A stretch of DNA of 64,000 nucleotides from NCBI RefSeq assembly GCF_003432115.1, contig NZ_QWDC01000005.1:1-64000 (forward strand), written 5' to 3'. The position numbers and the translations under genes were made by a program. Positions 27,506 through 35,950 of this stretch are shown piece after piece. Each line of letters begins with the position of its first letter. Position 1 is the first letter of the stretch. The DNA is from Mucilaginibacter conchicola (lineage in GTDB: Bacteria > Bacteroidota > Bacteroidia > Sphingobacteriales > Sphingobacteriaceae). The notes beneath the pieces are model-generated. The model saw only the letters and a list, made by a program, of their open reading frames with translations. It was not told where the DNA came from and made no database searches.

Positions 27506-28597
27506 ATGGAAACCAAAGAAACGCAAAGCAGCACGATGTTAAACCCGGACTTTTTAAGAAAAAGACGGTTCATGTTAATTATTCCTGTATTGGTCATCCC
27601 TTTCCTGACGATGGCTTTCTGGGCACTCGGCGGAGGGGTCAGCCGCTCGCAGCTTTCAAAAACGAAAACTAAGCCCGGGATCAATACTACACTCCCTAAA
27701 GCCCGCTTCAACAACGACCAGGGAAAAGACAAACTGGCTCTATATAAGCAATCCCAACTGGATTCCGCCGCAAGATCCGGGGAAGGTGTAAACAGCGCAT
27801 TTATCAAAGAAATGGGACTGGCAGATCCAACAGCAAAACCGGGGTTTTCAAGACCAGCGAGCGATCAGCGCGAAGAAGCGGGCGAAACTGCTGACCGGAT
27901 CAATCAGAAACTTGCGCTTATCAATAAACAGATCAATATGCCGCCGCCTGAAAAAGCGAGGGGTGTTCCGGAACGTCAAAGTGAGGATGTCAGCAGGTTG
28001 CACAAAATGATGAAATCGATGAACAGTGGCCAGGCAGACCCGGAAATGCGACAGCTTAACCAGATGCTGGATAAGATCCAGGCCATTCAAAACCCGGAAT
28101 CGGCGCAGGCGAAACCATCACTTCCTGCTGATACGAAACCATTCCGGGCGATCCCGGCGGTGATCGATGGGAAGCAAAAGGTCGCTGACGGAGCTGTCGT
28201 CCGGTTAAGGCTCAGCGATACGACCACGATCAAAAATCAACTGCTCAATAAGGGACAGCTTCTTTTCGGGGCATGCCAGGTGACCAACCAGCGTCTTTTG
28301 CTGACCATCAGGAACATACGAACAGAGAACAACATCATTCCGGTGGACCTGACCGTATTCAGCCAGGATGGTATGCCGGGTATACCTGCTCCAGAAGCAG
28401 AGCTGGCAGGCTCGGCAAGTTACGGGGCGGATAACGCCATACAAAGCATGCAGGTATTATCAATGGATCAGTCCATCGCCGGCCAGGCGGCTGCGGGCGG
28501 GGTAAATGCAGCGAAAAACCTCTTTGGCAAGAAGTTAAAAAAGGTCAAAGTAAAGCTAAAAGACCAATTCCCGGTATTGCTAAAAATCAACAGATAA
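27506..28597 (+). CDS. traM: TraM conjugative transfer protein (VirB10-like)
   Basis: 363 residues. NPDFLRKRRFMLIIPVLVIPFLTMAFWALGGG (TM about 21-45) is the typical TraM start. A long polar linker (Ala/Gln/Pro-rich, about 60-215) is followed by a C-terminal domain with AVIDGKQKVADGAVVRLRL, LLFGACQVTNQRLLLTI and IPVDLTVFSQDGMPGIPAPE. It bridges inner and outer membranes like VirB10. In related elements traN follows at once, but here a DUF3945-like gene starts 2 bp after the stop. Confidence 0.92.
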   Translation: METKETQSSTMLNPDFLRKRRFMLIIPVLVIPFLTMAFWALGGGVSRSQLSKTKTKPGINTTLPKARFNNDQGKDKLALYKQSQLDSAARSGEGVNSAFIKEMGLADPTAKPGFSRPASDQREEAGETADRINQKLALINKQINMPPPEKARGVPERQSEDVSRLHKMMKSMNSGQADPEMRQLNQMLDKIQAIQNPESAQAKPSLPADTKPFRAIPAVIDGKQKVADGAVVRLRLSDTTTIKNQLLNKGQLLFGACQVTNQRLLLTIRNIRTENNIIPVDLTVFSQDGMPGIPAPEAELAGSASYGADNAIQSMQVLSMDQSIAGQAAAGGVNAAKNLFGKKLKKVKVKLKDQFPVLLKINR

Positions 28598-28598
28598 T

Positions 28599-29633
28599 AT
28601 GAACCATCTTCCAAACAGGGTTCTCAAGGCATTGAATGACTGGGATGACCATCAAAAAGATCTTGAGAAAACATTCCAGCATAGTAAAATGGACGCAGAA
28701 AGTGTAAGTCTTTTAAGACTCAATTATCTGCGCAGAGAGAAGAATAGGATTGAAAAGATCGCCCGTTCAGATGAAATGCCTTTTATTGTATTGCTGCAAC
28801 GGCAGATCGCCCGTCTTGAGAGAGAACTTTATCCAAACCTTTTTCTACGTGTATTTATGCGTTTGAAAGATCGCTGGTTAGATGGACCGGCACACTTCAG
28901 CAGACAGGCAGCAATAAAGAACGCCAACTTTAATGCCCTAACCGAGCAGCTTCGGCAAAGTGGGTTCAATTATATTAACGGCAAGCTTGATCAGTATCTG
29001 CAGGACGGATCAAGGCTGGTCAGTATCCCACTAAGTTGCCAACTTAATGAAGTTAAATGCTTTACTGCCCGTCTCCATTTTCAGCAAAATATTGAGGGTA
29101 GTTATTTTCTGGAGCGAATCGCAGCTGAACTGCTTGAAAAGGGTGGATCAGTGCGCTCACATTCCTTTGAACTCAAAAATTGGCCGGGAATCGAGGCGAC
29201 GCAAATGCTCAATCTTTTAGAAGGGAAAGCGATCAAACAACACTTTCTTAACGCAGAAGGCAGGTCTGCTGAGCGTTGGCTTGAACTGGGGAAATATGGT
29301 GTCCAATCGTACCATCCCGACAAACCCTTTGACCTGCATACCATATTAAACGAATTGGGTATTCCCTTAGAAGATGGAAGAAAAATAATCAATCAATTAG
29401 AAAACGGACATACAGTGCCTGTGGTGCTTAAAAGTGGAAAAATCACCAGGCCTGTCAGTCTGCAAGCTGACCCCGCAAACGGGTGTATCAGGGTCACTGA
29501 TGTAGAAAAATTAAACGTTTCACCTATCGCGAATCAGAATAGCTTACGACAAAAAGCTGCCGAAGAACCAGGGCTCACTCCCGGCTCGTTGCAGAAGCGA
29601 AAAGTTTCGAACCGCAGACATGTCAAACTATAA
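28599..29633 (+). CDS. DUF3945-like element-associated protein
   Basis: 344 residues, soluble. The N-terminal ~95 residues are charged and helical. The remainder (LTEQLRQSGFNYINGKLDQYLQ..., GSYFLERIAAELLEKGGSVRSHSFEL, MLNLLEGKAIKQHFL) aligns in pattern with the gene just downstream, so the two are tandem paralogues. Such DUF3945-like proteins are frequent cargo of Bacteroidetes conjugative elements, with unknown function. The start lies 2 bp after traM, where traN would be expected. Confidence 0.6.
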   Translation: MNHLPNRVLKALNDWDDHQKDLEKTFQHSKMDAESVSLLRLNYLRREKNRIEKIARSDEMPFIVLLQRQIARLERELYPNLFLRVFMRLKDRWLDGPAHFSRQAAIKNANFNALTEQLRQSGFNYINGKLDQYLQDGSRLVSIPLSCQLNEVKCFTARLHFQQNIEGSYFLERIAAELLEKGGSVRSHSFELKNWPGIEATQMLNLLEGKAIKQHFLNAEGRSAERWLELGKYGVQSYHPDKPFDLHTILNELGIPLEDGRKIINQLENGHTVPVVLKSGKITRPVSLQADPANGCIRVTDVEKLNVSPIANQNSLRQKAAEEPGLTPGSLQKRKVSNRRHVKL

Positions 29634-29639
29634 ACAGTC

Positions 29640-30785
29640 ATGAATCCATCGATAAACTTTCAGGAACTCAAAATGCAGCTGGCAGAGCTTGGCTTAAGCT
29701 CACCTGCTGTCATTGATGAACTTCGTACCCAGATACTCAACGGACCTCAACTATTTAATATCAGGACAAACGAGTATGCTACCGATCTCGACATCATGTT
29801 CGACTCGACTTTGCATAATGGCTACCAGATCTTATCGATCGAAGCATCGGTGCCGGTAGCGGGTAAGCAAAACGAACAAATGTTTCAATTGCTCGAACCG
29901 GATGTACCCGCCATTGTCGCAAGCGAATTAATGCATCTTACGATATTAACCATGCCGGACCGGGATCCCAATTACCCAATGAACTTGCCTGAGGTCAAGC
30001 ACCATATCAATAACTTAAAATCAAATATTATGAACACGCAAAATTTAGAATTTCTGAACAAGACGCTGCTGAACCTGGGTTTCGGCGAAAAGCTTAACAC
30101 TTTATTGGAAAAAAACATTTCCGAGAACAAGCCGGAATTCGCCCTGCTCACCAGTCAAACTTACGACCAGAAAGACGTTGCTTACGCTTTGCATTTTAAA
30201 GCCGGCAGTGAGAATGAAATGTACTTCCTCAATAAATTCGACGCTGCAGTAAATGAAAAACCTGATGAAAAGCAAACCTTTTACATCAATAAAGGCAACG
30301 GCATTACAGCTAAGGAAGCTTTCAACTTAATGGAGGATCGTGCAGTTTACAAACAACTGTTCAACAAAGAGGGCGAAAAGTACCATGCCTGGCTCAAGCT
30401 CGACGGGGAAAACCTTACAGAGGGAGGCAACAAAAAATTCAAGCAATGGAACGACAATTACGGATACGATCCTGAGCAATTGCTAAAAGGGAAGGGTATC
30501 AAGGAAATGGATGGCGGACAAAGTCAGGGAAACCTGATGCGCTCGCTGAAAAAAGGGAATGCCGCTCAGATCACCGCCCAGGTTGACGGCTCAGAGAAAA
30601 AGTTCTTCATTACGGCAAATCCACAATTTAAAACGGTGGATTTGTATGATCAGCAGATGAAACGTATCAAACGCGAAGAACTGCTCACGCCTACAGCAAA
30701 AAAAGCCACCGAACAAAAACAGACGCAGCAGCAAAATGAGGCGCTGCCTGCAAAAAAGCAGCGCGGGCGTAAGGTCAGTGCATAA
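29640..30785 (+). CDS. DUF3945-like element-associated protein, paralogue of the preceding gene
   Basis: 381 residues, soluble. Two copies of a related unit are visible: residues ~5-75 (FQELKMQLAELGL...YQILSIEASVPV) and ~130-210 (LEFLNKTLLNLGFG...YALHFKAGSE). A shared module follows (FYINKGNGITAKEAFNLMEDRAVYKQLFNKEG), then LKKGNAAQITAQVDG and a basic Gln/Lys-rich tail ending KKQRGRKVSA. The tail looks like a nucleic-acid-binding extension. It ends the tra-oriented gene run, before a strong bidirectional terminator. Confidence 0.62.
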   Translation: MNPSINFQELKMQLAELGLSSPAVIDELRTQILNGPQLFNIRTNEYATDLDIMFDSTLHNGYQILSIEASVPVAGKQNEQMFQLLEPDVPAIVASELMHLTILTMPDRDPNYPMNLPEVKHHINNLKSNIMNTQNLEFLNKTLLNLGFGEKLNTLLEKNISENKPEFALLTSQTYDQKDVAYALHFKAGSENEMYFLNKFDAAVNEKPDEKQTFYINKGNGITAKEAFNLMEDRAVYKQLFNKEGEKYHAWLKLDGENLTEGGNKKFKQWNDNYGYDPEQLLKGKGIKEMDGGQSQGNLMRSLKKGNAAQITAQVDGSEKKFFITANPQFKTVDLYDQQMKRIKREELLTPTAKKATEQKQTQQQNEALPAKKQRGRKVSA

Positions 30786-30786
30786 C

Positions 30787-30816
30787 CATAAAGCCTGCGA
30801 AATCGCAGGCTTTATG
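30787..30816. terminator. bidirectional rho-independent terminator
   Basis: Perfect 14-bp arms (CATAAAGCCTGCGA at 30787-30800 and its complement at 30803-30816) with a 2-nt centre. The A/T-rich outer bases give U-rich tails on both strands. It closes the plus-strand element genes and the convergent minus-strand gene at 30821. Confidence 0.85.
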
Positions 30817-30820
30817 TCTT

Positions 30821-31123
30821 TTATAAAGGACCGTTCTCTTTTTCAATAATACGCTGAATGGCTTCGGCAACCTGGATGATCTCATCTCCTGATAGGATGC
30901 CATCTTCATATAACCAATCGGTGTGATCATGCTGGTCGAATACGATGGACCCGGCATCGCGGTTATCGAGTGTTTCGGGATCGCTAATGGTCAGTTCGTA
31001 AACCCCGCGACATTCATATCCTCTCCCTTCAGTTCCCTCTACGACCTCATGCACCGGTGAAACATGAACCAGCACCGGTTTACCGTCCTCATCGGTCAAT
31101 GTTGTTATTATTGGCTCATACAT
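30821..31123 (-). CDS. hypothetical acidic protein
   Basis: 100 residues from the ATG at 31123 (MYEPIITTLTDEDGKPVLVHV). The frame is open to 31198, but the extra N-terminal part looks non-coding. The protein is acidic, with a predicted beta-rich N-terminus (CRGVYELTISDPETL) and a helical end (GDEIIQVAEAIQRIIEKE). No family recognised. Confidence 0.55.
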   Translation of the reverse strand: MYEPIITTLTDEDGKPVLVHVSPVHEVVEGTEGRGYECRGVYELTISDPETLDNRDAGSIVFDQHDHTDWLYEDGILSGDEIIQVAEAIQRIIEKENGPL

Positions 31124-31211
31124 AGGCGTTTCAATTGTTGCTGATCTACAGCAAAATCCCTGCCTGTTCTTAAATCCGCTAAAATTTTTCCCTAACAATA
31201 AGCTGAATCCC

Positions 31212-31219
31212 TAACTTTG
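31212..31219 (+). promoter_or_regulatory. -7 promoter element (TAACTTTG)
   Basis: An exact match to the Bacteroidota -7 consensus TAnnTTTG, only 4 bp before the ATG at 31224. This implies a leaderless or near-leaderless transcript. No good -33 TTTG is seen at 19-20 bp. Confidence 0.4.
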
Positions 31220-31223
31220 CCGT

Positions 31224-31430
31224 ATGTCCGAAAGATTCGAAGCCCATCACGAACACCGCACGTATTACTTTTACATTGTTTCAAAAGAACCCGAAGAATT
31301 AAAGATCACAATGTACAACACGCCCTATACTTTTATAAAGCAAGACCATCACTGGGTCAATCATCCCGGCAATGCAATGAACATGGTCGAGGCATTGATC
31401 TACGCAGTAATTTTAGCGGCAGGCTACTAA
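31224..31430 (+). CDS. 68-residue hypothetical protein
   Basis: 68 residues with MSERFEAHHEHRTYYFYIV, a compact aromatic-rich central part and a C-terminal NMVEALIYAVILAAGY helix. It overlaps the end of convergent pckA by 18 bp. The promoter-like element directly upstream supports expression. No family recognised. Confidence 0.45.
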   Translation: MSERFEAHHEHRTYYFYIVSKEPEELKITMYNTPYTFIKQDHHWVNHPGNAMNMVEALIYAVILAAGY

Positions 31431-32936
31431 ACCCTGATTGAGTTCCATAGCGAACTGCCCGGCGAGGCGTTCTGCGGCGTCATCGTAGGCCAGCGGATCC
31501 GGCCAGTTCGCCCGCGGATCTAAGGTACTCTCGGGCACCCCACTGCATTTCAACGGCACCCGCAGTCCCAGAAATGTGTGCTTTTTATACATCCCCTTAT
31601 CCAATTCGCCTGATAAGACGGCCCGTACTAATGCGCGGGTTTCATCAAGCCCTATGCGTTTACCAATGCCGTATGGCCCACCGGTCCATCCTGTATTCAA
31701 CAGCCAGACAACGGGTTGAAAACTATCTATCCTATCCAAAAGCATATTCGTGTAATGTTCCTTCGGTAACGGTAAGAAAGGAGCGCCGAAGCAGGGGCTG
31801 AAAACGGGTTTCGGTTCACGCTCGCCGTGTTCCGTTCCTGCAACACGGGCGGTGTATCCTGTCAGGAAAAAGTCCCGGACCTGCTCTTTTGTAAGTCGGC
31901 TAAGTGGCGGGAGTACGCCATACGCATCGCAGGTAAGAAAGAAAATGTTCTTCGGGTGCCCTCCCACAGCGGGCATTTTTGCTCCGGGTATGAAGTCAAG
32001 CGGGTAACTCACCCGAGTATTTTCAGTTAATGTAACGTCATCAAAATTGATCTTTTTCGTGCCCGGATGGAACAGTGTATTCTCTACCAATGCTCCTGTT
32101 CTTACAGCATGATAAATCGAGGGTTCCCGCTCTGCGGTCAAACCCTGAATTTTTGCGTAACAACCGCCCTCGAGATTGAATACCCCATTGTTCGACCAAC
32201 CGATCTCATCGTCCCCTATCAAACGCCGACCGGGATCAGCACTAAGGGTCGTCTTTCCGGTACCGCTTAAGCCAAAGAACAAAGCGACACCTTCTTTTCC
32301 TTCGCTCGCGCTGCAGTGCATTCCCAGTACATCTTTATAGACCGGGAGTAACAGGTTCAGAATGCTGAATACCGATTTTTTGATCTCCCCGGTATAAGCG
32401 CTGCCACCGATCAATATCGTTTTGGCCTCGAAAGATATCACGGTAAAATTACTGTTCTTCGTTCCGTGCAGCTCAGGATCAGCCAAAAAACCCGGTGCAT
32501 GCATCAAATGCCAGTGTTCCGGCACGTCACTTCCCGGTGCGGCATCAATAAATAAATTGGATGCGAAAAGATTGCTTTGCGGATCTTCAGTGATCACCCT
32601 GACCGGAAGGCTGTAAGCGGGATCTGCACAAGCGGTAACGTCCCTTATCCAGACTTCGGGCAGGCGCTCGATGTAGTTCGTAATATCGGTAAGCAATTTA
32701 AAAAAATGATTCTTGTTGATCGGCTGATTCAGATGGTTCCAATCGACGAGATTTTCGGTCCCCGCTTCTTTAACGATGAATTTATCAGCGGGGCTCCTTC
32801 CTGTAAATTTTCCCGTACTGATCACCAATGCCCCGCAATCGCTTTCGATCGCATGGCCTCTGGATAAAGCTTGTAATGTCAGGTGCTCGGGCGATAACTG
32901 ATAGTGGATATGGGTTTTAAATGAGAAGATGGTCAT
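31413..32936 (-). CDS. pckA: phosphoenolpyruvate carboxykinase (ATP)
   Basis: 507 residues, slightly shorter than the usual ~530. It has SGTGKTTLSADPGRRLIGDDEIGWS, which combines the kinase-1a P-loop and the metal-binding Asp region, plus IGGSAYTGEIKKSVFSILN and NTGWTGGPYGIGKRIGL. It converts oxaloacetate and ATP to PEP, CO2 and ADP, the entry step of gluconeogenesis. It diverges from fbp across 280 bp containing a 24-bp operator-like palindrome, so co-regulation of the two gluconeogenic genes is likely. Confidence 0.95.
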   Translation of the reverse strand: MTIFSFKTHIHYQLSPEHLTLQALSRGHAIESDCGALVISTGKFTGRSPADKFIVKEAGTENLVDWNHLNQPINKNHFFKLLTDITNYIERLPEVWIRDVTACADPAYSLPVRVITEDPQSNLFASNLFIDAAPGSDVPEHWHLMHAPGFLADPELHGTKNSNFTVISFEAKTILIGGSAYTGEIKKSVFSILNLLLPVYKDVLGMHCSASEGKEGVALFFGLSGTGKTTLSADPGRRLIGDDEIGWSNNGVFNLEGGCYAKIQGLTAEREPSIYHAVRTGALVENTLFHPGTKKINFDDVTLTENTRVSYPLDFIPGAKMPAVGGHPKNIFFLTCDAYGVLPPLSRLTKEQVRDFFLTGYTARVAGTEHGEREPKPVFSPCFGAPFLPLPKEHYTNMLLDRIDSFQPVVWLLNTGWTGGPYGIGKRIGLDETRALVRAVLSGELDKGMYKKHTFLGLRVPLKCSGVPESTLDPRANWPDPLAYDDAAERLAGQFAMELNQGLVACR

Positions 32937-32948
32937 AGTGGTCGAATT

Positions 32949-32972
32949 GGTTAGGCAAAGGTTGCCCTAACC
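32949..32972. promoter_or_regulatory. operator-like palindrome upstream of pckA
   Basis: GGTTAGG (32949-32955) and CCTAACC (32966-32972) form 7-bp arms around a 10-bp spacer, 12 bp upstream of the pckA start. The position over the expected promoter or leader suggests a repressor or activator site for pckA, possibly also affecting divergent fbp. The cognate regulator is unknown. Confidence 0.5.
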
Positions 32973-33034
32973 CAAAGAAATAGCCATACTGCGGTTAAAC
33001 TTTAGAAAAAGTGACTACAAAAAATCTGAAATTC

Positions 33035-33065
33035 TACTTTTTTTCTTGTTTTGCGCGCTACTTTG
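33035..33065 (+). promoter_or_regulatory. candidate promoter for fbp
   Basis: A TACTTTG (33059-33065) resembles the Bacteroidota -7 element, missing one spacer base. It is preceded by a T-rich stretch with TTG around 33047-33049. The fbp ATG is about 150 bp downstream, leaving a long leader. Weak evidence. Confidence 0.3.
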
Positions 33066-33216
33066 TTTAAATCCAGAAATTATTGATCGTTTTCGATGAT
33101 CAAATACACTTAGACACGCTTCAACCTCCATCAATCATGTTGCCTATCAACTTAAATATTACCTATGTTAGCCGTACTAATTCGAGCACTCAAAATCGTA
33201 TTAAATACACTAAGCC

Positions 33217-34230
33217 ATGCCAAAAGAGATCAATTTATACCGGTTCATGAAAGGCCGGAACGAAGATAATCAGGATTTGATAACAGCTCTCGAACATATG
33301 AGCAAAGCAGCGATCATTATCAGCGATCAACTGGCCGGACAGTTACATTTGATGAGCCCGTCTGCTGAAAGCATAAACCTTCATGGCGAAATTCAACATT
33401 ACCTGGATCAATTTGCAGAACAACAATTCCTCAATGCGTTAACGGACAGTGACAGTTGCTTTGCCGTCATATCGGAAGAACAGGAAGATTATATACAGCT
33501 GTCGAGTGCCTTATCCCAACGAGCCCGGTATATCATCGCACTTGATCCGTTGGATGGCTCTTCAAATATAGATGTCAATGTTCCGGTAGGCAGTATTTTC
33601 AGTATCTACGACCGGTTCAAAAGTGCATCACCTAACCATCCTGCTGCTGTCCTGCAGGATTCAGGCAGCCAGGTAGCTGCCGGGTATTTTCTTTACGGAC
33701 CGGCAACAATGCTTGTAATGGCCTTATCAGACCAGGTCAATGGATTTACACTCGACCGCAGCCTTCACGAATTCATTCTCTCACACCCTGACATTCGTAT
33801 TCCGGAGAACGGCAGCATTTATTCCGTTAATGACGGCAACTATCACCAGTTTGACCGGGGCACCCAAAATTATCTACGATTCTGCCGCCAACAGGAGGAA
33901 TTCTATGGCTCTGCATTCACCGCCAGGTACATCGGATCAATGGTAGCAGACATTCACCGGACGCTTTTCCGCGGGGGGATATTCCTTTATCCCGCAACAA
34001 CAGCTGCGCCTAGTGGGAAATTGAGATTGGCGTACGAATGTCGCCCTATGGCCTACATTATTGAAAAAGCCGGAGGCCTGGCGAATTCGGGACCAAAAAA
34101 TATTCTCGAGATCGATCTGTCATCTCCTCATCAACGGGCCCCTGTCGTGATGGGGTCGGCCGAAATGGTCCGTACCGCACAAAATTTTTTAAACTCTTCA
34201 TTGCCTGTAACCTGTGAACAATCCTTTTAG
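33217..34230 (+). CDS. fbp: class I fructose-1,6-bisphosphatase
   Basis: 337 residues. It shows the class I FBPase motifs GEIQHYLD, AVISEEQED and IIALDPLDGSSNIDVNVPVGSIFSIY (metal-binding acidic residues), and a late GKLRLAYECRPMAYIIEKAGG substrate/AMP-region strand. It hydrolyses fructose-1,6-bisphosphate to fructose-6-phosphate in gluconeogenesis. It sits divergently beside pckA. Its 3' end overlaps the start of the Lrp gene by 17 bp, so the two are likely cotranscribed. Confidence 0.95.
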   Translation: MPKEINLYRFMKGRNEDNQDLITALEHMSKAAIIISDQLAGQLHLMSPSAESINLHGEIQHYLDQFAEQQFLNALTDSDSCFAVISEEQEDYIQLSSALSQRARYIIALDPLDGSSNIDVNVPVGSIFSIYDRFKSASPNHPAAVLQDSGSQVAAGYFLYGPATMLVMALSDQVNGFTLDRSLHEFILSHPDIRIPENGSIYSVNDGNYHQFDRGTQNYLRFCRQQEEFYGSAFTARYIGSMVADIHRTLFRGGIFLYPATTAAPSGKLRLAYECRPMAYIIEKAGGLANSGPKNILEIDLSSPHQRAPVVMGSAEMVRTAQNFLNSSLPVTCEQSF

Positions 34231-34699
34231 ACCAGATAAAACTGACCTTGAGATTCTCCGTTTGCTGGAGCAAGATGGAAGAATGCCACATAAGGTGATC
34301 GCTCAACACGTACACAAGTCAATCACCCCAATACATTCAAGGCTGGCAAAGCTGCAAAACGAAGGATATATCCGGCGCTTCACAGCCTTGCTTAACCCCA
34401 GGAAGATCGGCCGCGGGTTAACTGCTTACACACAGGTTATACTAAAGGTGCATTCACAGGAAAGCCTGGAAAATTTCATGAAACAGGCCGAAAAGATCAA
34501 CGAGGTAATGGAGTGTTACCATCTGACAGGAGCCTTTGACTTTTTACTGCGTATTACCATTAGGGACATGGATGCTTACAATGAATTATTGCTAAAGAAA
34601 CTCAGTAATCTCCCTGAGGTCGCGCAAATGCAAACCTCTTTTGTTATTTCAGAAGCTAAATATAATACGGCGTATTTCTATTCCAGGAGCGATGAATAA
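34214..34699 (+). CDS. Lrp/AsnC family transcriptional regulator
   Basis: 161 residues. An N-terminal winged helix (KTDLEILRLLEQDGRMPHKVIAQHVHKSITPIHSRLAKLQNEGYI) is followed by an AsnC ligand-binding/RAM domain (LTAYTQVILKVHSQESLENFMKQAEKINEVMECYHLTGAFDFLLRI). The start is a GTG at 34214, inside fbp, chosen because the DNA-binding domain begins almost immediately and no nearer ATG exists. Coupling with fbp suggests it senses amino acids or ketoacids and tunes gluconeogenesis; that link is an inference. Confidence 0.88.
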   Translation: MNNPFRPDKTDLEILRLLEQDGRMPHKVIAQHVHKSITPIHSRLAKLQNEGYIRRFTALLNPRKIGRGLTAYTQVILKVHSQESLENFMKQAEKINEVMECYHLTGAFDFLLRITIRDMDAYNELLLKKLSNLPEVAQMQTSFVISEAKYNTAYFYSRSDE

Positions 34700-35165
34700 C
34701 CTCTCAGCATTTTTGAAACAAAATTTCATGACAATACCAGAATTTAAGCTGAAAGCTACATGGTTGAAAATTCGAAATTATTGACCAACGAGAATTCAAG
34801 GCATACGAACTCTAAGATAGTAAAACCATAGAGCACGTTGATCGATAATCTGTTACGCGATAAGTTTCCGAATTAGGCAATCGATGTTCTCATAGAATAA
34901 GCCTGACCCCTCGCGGTTCAGGCAAATCAATTGCACATTATTCAGTCTGAACTGATAACTTAATTAACTAACAAATATTTGAAATATTTTACAGTTTGCC
35001 TCATGAAAAGCAGGATTTTATGGTATAAATGGTGATACCAGCCAATTACATTTAAAAAAAATGTTGTACTTTTTATTAGCCTATAAACACAGACAAATTG
35101 GTCGTAGTTCCGTTTCTGTGAAGAGAATATTTTAACTCTGCAACAAACTTCATATAGCTTTCTGA
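34700..35165. other. 466-bp intergenic region with an orphan operator
   Basis: No gene is seen. A weak hairpin GCCTGA/TCAGGC (34901-34923) lies mid-way. The operator-like site at 35021-35040 is followed by a promoter-like TTGTACTTTTT, but nothing coding is read rightward before the end of the convergent glycosylase gene. It looks like the remains of a promoter region whose gene has been lost. Confidence 0.5.
35021..35040. promoter_or_regulatory. orphan operator matching the site before the SSF symporter
   Basis: TGGTATAAATGGTGATACCA differs from the site at 9922-9941 at only 2 of 20 positions, and keeps the TGGTAT/ATACCA arms. It lies downstream of the Lrp gene and downstream of the minus-strand glycosylase gene, so no present gene is in a position to use it. 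Confidence 0.55.
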
Positions 35166-35939
35166 CTAATCAAAAAGTTCCTGGCTTTTTGTAAAATATG
35201 TTTTACGCTTGTCTATCTCTATTTTCAAAATGTCCTCGCCCGACAGCGTAACCGATTGCTTTGGCCGATGCACTTGCAGAAAATCGCGCTCCTTCTCACT
35301 GATCGTATCGGGAAAATTCTGTTGTATATGGGCTTCAGCATTATTCAACACCGTCACGATCGCACTCTCAAGTCTGACGATACGGTCATGAGGTATTTTA
35401 TCTGACTTGGATAAAGGTGAGATTTTTGCTTCGTAGAGTATTTCATCAACATAAGCGTTTCCAATCCCACCAACTGTTTTCCCATCCGTTAACACCGTCT
35501 TGATCGGCTTCTGACTTTTTGAAAGTGCCGCCGACAGGTACGCTGGTGGAATAATCAACGCATCGGGAACTTTTACAGGCCTTGGATCAAGCGTTAATAT
35601 TACCGCTTTCTGCCAGTCAGTTATCGCCAGTCCTGTCCCGTCACCAAACATCAATTCCGCAATGGTAAACTTATTTTCGTTGTTCCCGGTATACCAATGC
35701 ATTGACCCGTGCAACATCAGATGAAGGCCCAGAACATGCTGGTTCTCAAATGAGAAATGAAGTTCCTTGCCTACCCGCTCTATTCCAGCCAGGATCTGTC
35801 CTTGTAATGCATCCTGAAAAACATTCTCTTCGTCCTTCAACCGCCTGGTCACCAGAAGATCAATTCGGGCCAGCTTCTGACCCACCAGTTGTTTTGCAAG
35901 ATTATTTCTAAAAATGTTCAGATCAGGTATTTCCGGCAT
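35166..35939 (-). CDS. Fpg/Nei family DNA glycosylase with a zincless C-terminal finger
   Basis: 257 residues. The N-terminus MPEIPDL retains catalytic Pro2 and Glu3. A Lys in RVGKELHF corresponds to the conserved active-site Lys, and the H2TH region reads TVGGIGNAYVDEILYEAKISPL. The family's C-terminal zinc finger is replaced by VTLSGEDILKIEIDKRKTYFTKSQELF with no Cys, while the basic K-R-x-T turn is kept. It should excise oxidised bases from DNA with AP-lyase activity. The loss of Zn ligands recalls the zincless finger of NEIL1. The sister 75-residue gene lies 11 bp upstream. Confidence 0.87.
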   Translation of the reverse strand: MPEIPDLNIFRNNLAKQLVGQKLARIDLLVTRRLKDEENVFQDALQGQILAGIERVGKELHFSFENQHVLGLHLMLHGSMHWYTGNNENKFTIAELMFGDGTGLAITDWQKAVILTLDPRPVKVPDALIIPPAYLSAALSKSQKPIKTVLTDGKTVGGIGNAYVDEILYEAKISPLSKSDKIPHDRIVRLESAIVTVLNNAEAHIQQNFPDTISEKERDFLQVHRPKQSVTLSGEDILKIEIDKRKTYFTKSQELFD

Positions 35940-35950
35940 GGCATTAAACT

